Below the pieces are notes generated by a model. It was given only the letters and a program-made list of their open reading frames with translations. It did no database searches and had not been told where the DNA came from. A stretch of 64,000 nucleotides of DNA from CAJXMH01 sp040220135 (GTDB lineage: Bacteria; Bacteroidota; Bacteroidia; Flavobacteriales_E; Vicingaceae), in the NCBI GenBank assembly GCA_040220135.1, contig JAVJTT010000032.1, positions 5,776 to 69,775 on the forward strand, given 5' to 3'. Made by a program: the position numbers and the translations under genes. Of this stretch, positions 60,656-64,000 are shown piece by piece (the stretch's first letter is position 1; each line of letters starts with the position of its first letter).

Positions 60656-61714
60656 TTAGAAAGGAAGTTTGTCCAATCGACCTTTCCATTTTTCATTTAA
60701 CTGGAAGCGCTTGGCATAATTTAACCGCAAATTACCAACCCCAAAAATGGCAGCTGTAGTTTCGGTGCGATCATGTAATGCAGTATCGTCTTGCACAAAA
60801 GAAATGCCCACAAAAGTTTGAGGAGAGTTATAACCCATGGCCATGCGAAAGTCAACGGAAGGATTGAATTGCCACTCTTCTACTTTTGCCTGCTTTTCGC
60901 GTTCATAGCTTACCGGCCCGAACATTAAGTTTAGCTCTAAAGACAAGGTAACAAACCAATGTTTTTTTGCCACAAAAGTATGGGCGTAACCTCCACCCGG
61001 TCCAATCAAAATACCACTCATGGAAGTTAGTCCGGCCAAGGAATCATTCAACGGGTCACTTTCCCAATATGGAATCATGCTGCTGTCAGATTGGGCGGAA
61101 AGCATCAAAAATTTACCACCGGCTAAAAAGGAACCGGCCGACTTTTTCTGATACTCATTTTGTACCATGGCTGCCGCATAGGAGAATTCAGTTGAATTAA
61201 ACAGCCAAGAATAGCTGGCCCCCAAGATGTTTATGTTAATATCCGGGCGCAAATAATAAGGCCTCGGAAAGTTCTTCCTGATGTCTTGGGTGTTTTCTAA
61301 ATACATGCCGGTGTAGAACTGCCCAAACAGGTCAATGGCATACCTCCTGCCGTAAAGGTGCGATTGCAAATCCAAGTATTGCGTTTCCCCTTTTCCTTCC
61401 TCTTGATTTAAAAAGCCAAAGCCATAAGCCAAGTTTAAGGTAAACCCCTTGTAAGTAGCTCCAATTCCAAAGTTCATGGTACTGTTGGGTTGGTAGTTCA
61501 AGTTGTTGCCCGGCCCCTCATCTCTTTCAAAAAGCAAAGAGGTAGCTTTTCTAGAAAGGTAAACACGAGCCGTCAGCCGCTCAGGAAAAGTCTGAACATA
61601 AGCAGTATCATAGTCCCTGAGGGTGGTATTGCGATCTACCTCAATGGATTGAGCTTGCAGATCAGCCGCTAAAAAGAGGAAATACAGAATAAAATACAGT
61701 ACTTTTTGTTGCAA
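60656..61714 (-). CDS. DUF4421 family outer-membrane protein, TTG start
   Basis: A 352-residue secreted beta-rich protein (DUF4421): signal peptide LYFILYFLFLAADLQAQS, then EVDRNTTLRDYDTAYVQTFPERLTARVYLS, and aromatic-rich barrel strands. Presumed outer-membrane barrel. It begins with TTG at 61714; upstream in frame there is no ATG before a stop codon, and no ATG follows until well inside the mature protein. The gap to the divergent M42 gene is 78 nt. Confidence 0.8.
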   Translation of the reverse strand: MQQKVLYFILYFLFLAADLQAQSIEVDRNTTLRDYDTAYVQTFPERLTARVYLSRKATSLLFERDEGPGNNLNYQPNSTMNFGIGATYKGFTLNLAYGFGFLNQEEGKGETQYLDLQSHLYGRRYAIDLFGQFYTGMYLENTQDIRKNFPRPYYLRPDININILGASYSWLFNSTEFSYAAAMVQNEYQKKSAGSFLAGGKFLMLSAQSDSSMIPYWESDPLNDSLAGLTSMSGILIGPGGGYAHTFVAKKHWFVTLSLELNLMFGPVSYEREKQAKVEEWQFNPSVDFRMAMGYNSPQTFVGISFVQDDTALHDRTETTAAIFGVGNLRLNYAKRFQLNEKWKGRLDKLPF

Positions 61715-61792
61715 AGGCTTACTTTTAACTTTCTCTTTTGGAAAGCAATCTTCCCTAACCGATGAAGCAAATTTCTAACTAAAAACAAACTT

Positions 61793-62890
61793 ATGGCTAA
61801 AAAGAAGTCGATTATCAATAAAACGTCTGAAAAATTCTTATTTGAATACTTAAACAATCCCTCTCCTACCGGCTACGAAAGCGAAGGACAAAAACTGTGG
61901 TTGAAATACTTAAAACCTTACGTAGATGAAACCTTTGTGGATACTTATGGAACGGCAGTAGCGGTGATTAACCCTGAAGCCAAGTACAAAGTAGTGATTG
62001 AAGCACATGCCGATGAAATTAGCTGGTATGTGCACTACATTACCAAAGATGGTTTTATTTATGTGCGACGAAATGGAGGCTCAGACCATATGATCGCGCC
62101 TTCTAAGCGAGTGAACATACACACTAAAAAAGGGATTGTAAAAGCGGTATTTGGATGGCCGGCCATTCATACCCGCATGAACCGCGACAAGGGAGAAGAA
62201 ACCCCGAAGATGAAAAACATTTTTTTAGATTGCGGCTGCAAGAACAAAGAAGAAGTGGAAAAACTAGGCGTGCACGTAGGTTGCGTAGTGACTTACGAAG
62301 ATGAAGCCATAATATTGAACAAAAACTATTACGTAGGCCGTGCACTAGACAACCGCATGGGTGGTTTTATGATTGCCGAAGTGGCGCGTATGCTGAAGGA
62401 AAACAAAAAGAAATTGCCTTTTGGTTTGTACATTACCAATGCGGTGCAAGAAGAAGTAGGTTTGCGCGGCGCCCAAATGGTGGTAGAACGGATTAAACCC
62501 AATGTGGCCATTGTAACCGATGTATGCCACGACACCCAAACGCCCATGATCAATAAAATTGAGCAGGGCGACTTTACCGCCGGCGACGGCCCGGTTGTGA
62601 CTTACGCCCCAGCCGTGCAAAATAACTTGCGCGAACTGATCTTAGAAACAGCGGAGAAAAAGAAAATTCCTTTTCAGCGTTTGGCGGCTTCTCGCATTAC
62701 CGGTACTGATACCGATGCTTTTGCCTATGCCACCGGCGGCGTCGCTTCTGCGCTCATCTCTTTGCCGCTGCGCTACATGCATACCACGGTAGAAATGGTG
62801 CACAAAGAGGATGTAGAAAATGTGATTCGCCTGATTTACGAAAGCTTATTGACCATTAAGAATGATGAGGATTTTGGTTATATCAAATAA
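61793..62890 (+). CDS. M42 family metallopeptidase
   Basis: Dinuclear-metal aminopeptidase of the M42 family (glutamyl aminopeptidase/TET-like), 365 residues. Metal ligands are in EAHADEI (His), GRALDNRMGG (Asp), VQEEVGLRGAQ (Glu-Glu), VTDVCHD (Asp) and MHTTVEM (His). It forms large dodecameric shells in other species that digest peptides from proteolysis. Intact and housekeeping-like. It is the last gene before the AT-rich right end. Confidence 0.93.
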   Translation: MAKKKSIINKTSEKFLFEYLNNPSPTGYESEGQKLWLKYLKPYVDETFVDTYGTAVAVINPEAKYKVVIEAHADEISWYVHYITKDGFIYVRRNGGSDHMIAPSKRVNIHTKKGIVKAVFGWPAIHTRMNRDKGEETPKMKNIFLDCGCKNKEEVEKLGVHVGCVVTYEDEAIILNKNYYVGRALDNRMGGFMIAEVARMLKENKKKLPFGLYITNAVQEEVGLRGAQMVVERIKPNVAIVTDVCHDTQTPMINKIEQGDFTAGDGPVVTYAPAVQNNLRELILETAEKKKIPFQRLAASRITGTDTDAFAYATGGVASALISLPLRYMHTTVEMVHKEDVENVIRLIYESLLTIKNDEDFGYIK

Positions 62891-62946
62891 GAGAAGATTA
62901 TACGTATAAAATACGGCTATGAAAATGCAACTACATTATTTTAAGC

Positions 62947-63023
62947 ACCTTAACAAAAGTACAAACAACTATAGACATAAGGTAGATATGTTGCATTAAT
63001 GCAACATATTCACTTGTTAGGGC
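62947..63023 (+). repeat. attC-like imperfect palindrome before the cassette gene
   Basis: Begins ACCTTAACAAAAGT and ends ACTTGTTAGGGC: the two ends are imperfect reverse complements, as in an integron recombination site. Between them lies a perfect 24-bp palindrome (62986-63009, centre ATTAAT). The final GTTAGGGC (63016-63023) is one base off the GTTRRRY pattern. Confidence 0.5.
62986..63009. repeat. perfect 24-bp palindrome
   Basis: Arms ATATGTTGCATT / AATGCAACATAT with no spacer. Lies inside the attC-like site; no T tract follows, so not a standard terminator. Confidence 0.7.
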
Positions 63024-63706
63024 ACATTACTAATGCATTACCTTCCTCAATTTATAATAGTAAATGAATAGACTTCGATATTTCTTTGTGCTACTTGTGA
63101 CTCTATATTTTTCCAGTTGTTATCAAAATAATATTGAATCAGAAGATGAATCAACTATTGTAGAAACTAATGACACAATAGTTTATGGCCCAGTTTCTCA
63201 ACTAGATAATTCAGTTGAGATAAATCCATACTTATATAAAAGCATTGATAGTCTGCATTCAAAAATCAATAAAATTACCTGCAACGAGAAATACCCATGT
63301 ATCTCCTTTGAATCCTCAGAGAGTTTTAAAAAAGTAATTCTTGTGAATAGTTGCCCTCACGATATTGGCTGCCATTATTACAGAAATTTGATAATGTTCT
63401 ACAATGACTCTATTAAAAGATACTATGATTCTAGCTTACCCTTAGACAGTTTTCCTTCACTACTTGAAAAACATTTAAATAATTATGGTCAAGATCCCGA
63501 TTATGCTGATGCACCAAGAATGCTTTTAATCCAAATAACTTTTGACACTTTAATTCCGAATCTTTTAATTGAAAGATTGGACTTTATTACAAAAAAATAT
63601 CAAGAAGTTAAAGACACAACTGATATTAAAATTAGGCTGTATCAAGAAGAACAACCACCTTTAGAACTATTAGATACTTTAAAAAAATAAAAACGCGCCC
63701 TAACAA
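63014..63706. mobile_element. cassette-like unit: lipoprotein gene between 10-bp inverted repeats
   Basis: TTGTTAGGGC (63014-63023) and its exact reverse complement GCCCTAACAA (63697-63706) bracket one gene. The right repeat starts 6 nt after the stop codon, like an integron cassette with its attC site. Integrase not in the window. The right site continues with CTATAGCAAATGCTA and partly self-complementary sequence to ~63830. Confidence 0.5.
63064..63690 (+). CDS. hypothetical lipoprotein in a cassette-like unit
   Basis: A 208-residue lipoprotein (LYFSSC, Cys19) that I do not recognise. It is acidic and rich in Asn, Ile, Ser and Asp, with four Cys in NKITCNEKYPC and SCPHDIGC that could form disulfides. 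Its coding sequence is more AT-rich than the neighbours, and it starts 41 nt after GTTAGGGC and stops 6 nt before GCCCTAAC. It is likely a recently captured gene. Confidence 0.7.
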   Translation: MNRLRYFFVLLVTLYFSSCYQNNIESEDESTIVETNDTIVYGPVSQLDNSVEINPYLYKSIDSLHSKINKITCNEKYPCISFESSESFKKVILVNSCPHDIGCHYYRNLIMFYNDSIKRYYDSSLPLDSFPSLLEKHLNNYGQDPDYADAPRMLLIQITFDTLIPNLLIERLDFITKKYQEVKDTTDIKIRLYQEEQPPLELLDTLKK

Positions 63707-63920
63707 AAACTATAGCAAATGCTACTACTAAGAAAACCGACACTTCCACTCTATTTGCTCGCCAATTCGCCTGCGGCGTATTGCCTCAGAAAAAGTAAAT
63801 TAGTCAATCACCTTGGCAATTGGCTACCGGCAATGCAAATGGAAATTGAAGTAGGTTATAACACGCACTTGCCATAGGTACTGTGTGAAAAAGCAAATAT
63901 TTTTGTAAAAATTTTAGGAA

Positions 63921-63942
63921 GTCAATTGATGTTTTAATTGAC
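63921..63942. repeat. hairpin GTCAATT / AATTGAC
   Basis: 7-bp stem with an 8-nt loop; it immediately precedes the terminator hairpin. Confidence 0.45.
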
Positions 63943-63950
63943 TATCCTGC

Positions 63951-63984
63951 GCGGCAAGCTCTTTTAGGCTTGTCGCTTTTTTTT
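63951..63984 (+). terminator. rho-independent terminator near the right edge
   Basis: GCGGCAAGC / GCTTGTCGC, a 9-bp stem with one G-U wobble and an 8-nt loop, then eight T residues. No gene lies just upstream, so the transcript it ends is not obvious: either the cassette gene 260 nt upstream or a small RNA. Confidence 0.75.
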
Positions 63985-64000
63985 GTGCTATTTCAGGGTC

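Larger units (their letters stand above)
63691..64000. other. 310-nt region without a gene at the right edge
   Basis: Contains the second GCCCTAAC repeat, then complementary segments (ATTTGC..GCCAATT near 63748-63764 and AATTGGC..GCAAAT near 63814-63836) typical of a folded recombination site. It ends with tandem hairpins. No open frame of note. Confidence 0.6.

Noticed and set aside
62921..62999. 26-codon frame after the M42 gene
   Set aside because: Lies across the attC-like region and ends in the 24-bp palindrome; no protein evidence.
1..64000. CRISPR array, prophage, IS elements, tRNA or rRNA genes
   Set aside because: No regularly spaced repeats, phage structural genes, transposases or RNA genes were seen on reading the window.

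Overview
The window looks like chromosomal DNA of a heterotrophic member of the Bacteroidota. It is AT-rich. Start codons generally lack Shine-Dalgarno sequences. The clearest promoters fit the Bacteroidota pattern TTG/TTTG - about 19 nt - TAnnTTTG. Several families are, to my knowledge, largely confined to this phylum (DUF3822, DUF6503, DUF4421, DUF7033-type deacetylase, OstA-like, S23-type four-helix-bundle protein). I cannot resolve order or genus. I annotate 60 coding regions, one of them cut by the left edge. There are no rRNA or tRNA genes, no prophage, no IS transposase and no CRISPR array.

Layout. 1-8.3 kb: thiol peroxidase (partial), an alpha/beta-hydrolase-OsmC fusion, a RecD-like helicase, then a plus-strand run DUF3822-rsmD-coaD-TlpA-like-SPFH. 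8.3-15.1 kb: Nudix/pyrE divergent pair, SRPBCC, birA, then rsfS-ftsH-DUF2007-cdsA-psd (ribosome silencing, membrane proteolysis, phospholipid synthesis). 15.1-20.4 kb: minus-strand genes radC, deacetylase, upp, membrane protein, yjjG, DAHP synthase-chorismate mutase, ABM protein. 20.5-28.7 kb: two polytopic membrane proteins flanking purL, an amidohydrolase lipoprotein, a SiaB/SiaC pair and a DUF985 cupin. 28.8-37.1 kb: fatty-acid degradation block, an acyl-CoA ligase followed by marR-fadB/J-fadA-(S23-like insert)-acyl-CoA dehydrogenase. The marR promoter sits between two matching palindromes. 37.2-49.4 kb: envelope and signalling genes, including a 1171-residue fusion of a carboxypeptidase-regulatory-like domain with an oligopeptidase B-like protease. 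49.4-52.8 kb: both methylmalonyl-CoA mutase subunits. 52.9-58.8 kb: rel/spoT, fur, STAS, purA, OstA-like. 58.9-62.9 kb: three linked minus-strand genes, one with the residue pattern of a protein-kinase-like fold, then an M42 peptidase. 63.0-64.0 kb: an AT-rich lipoprotein gene bracketed by inverted repeats, arranged like an integron gene cassette.

How it fits together. The acyl-CoA ligase, MarR operon and methylmalonyl-CoA mutase together describe oxidation of fatty acids, including propionyl-CoA disposal through succinyl-CoA. Most other genes are housekeeping: nucleotides (pyrE, upp, purL, purA), cofactors (coaD, birA), phospholipids (cdsA, psd) and stress (rel/spoT, ftsH, fur). The least ordinary items are the MarR operator pair, the cryptic kinase-like protein and its unknown neighbour, the protease fusion, a TlpA-like protein without its cysteines, and the cassette-like right end.
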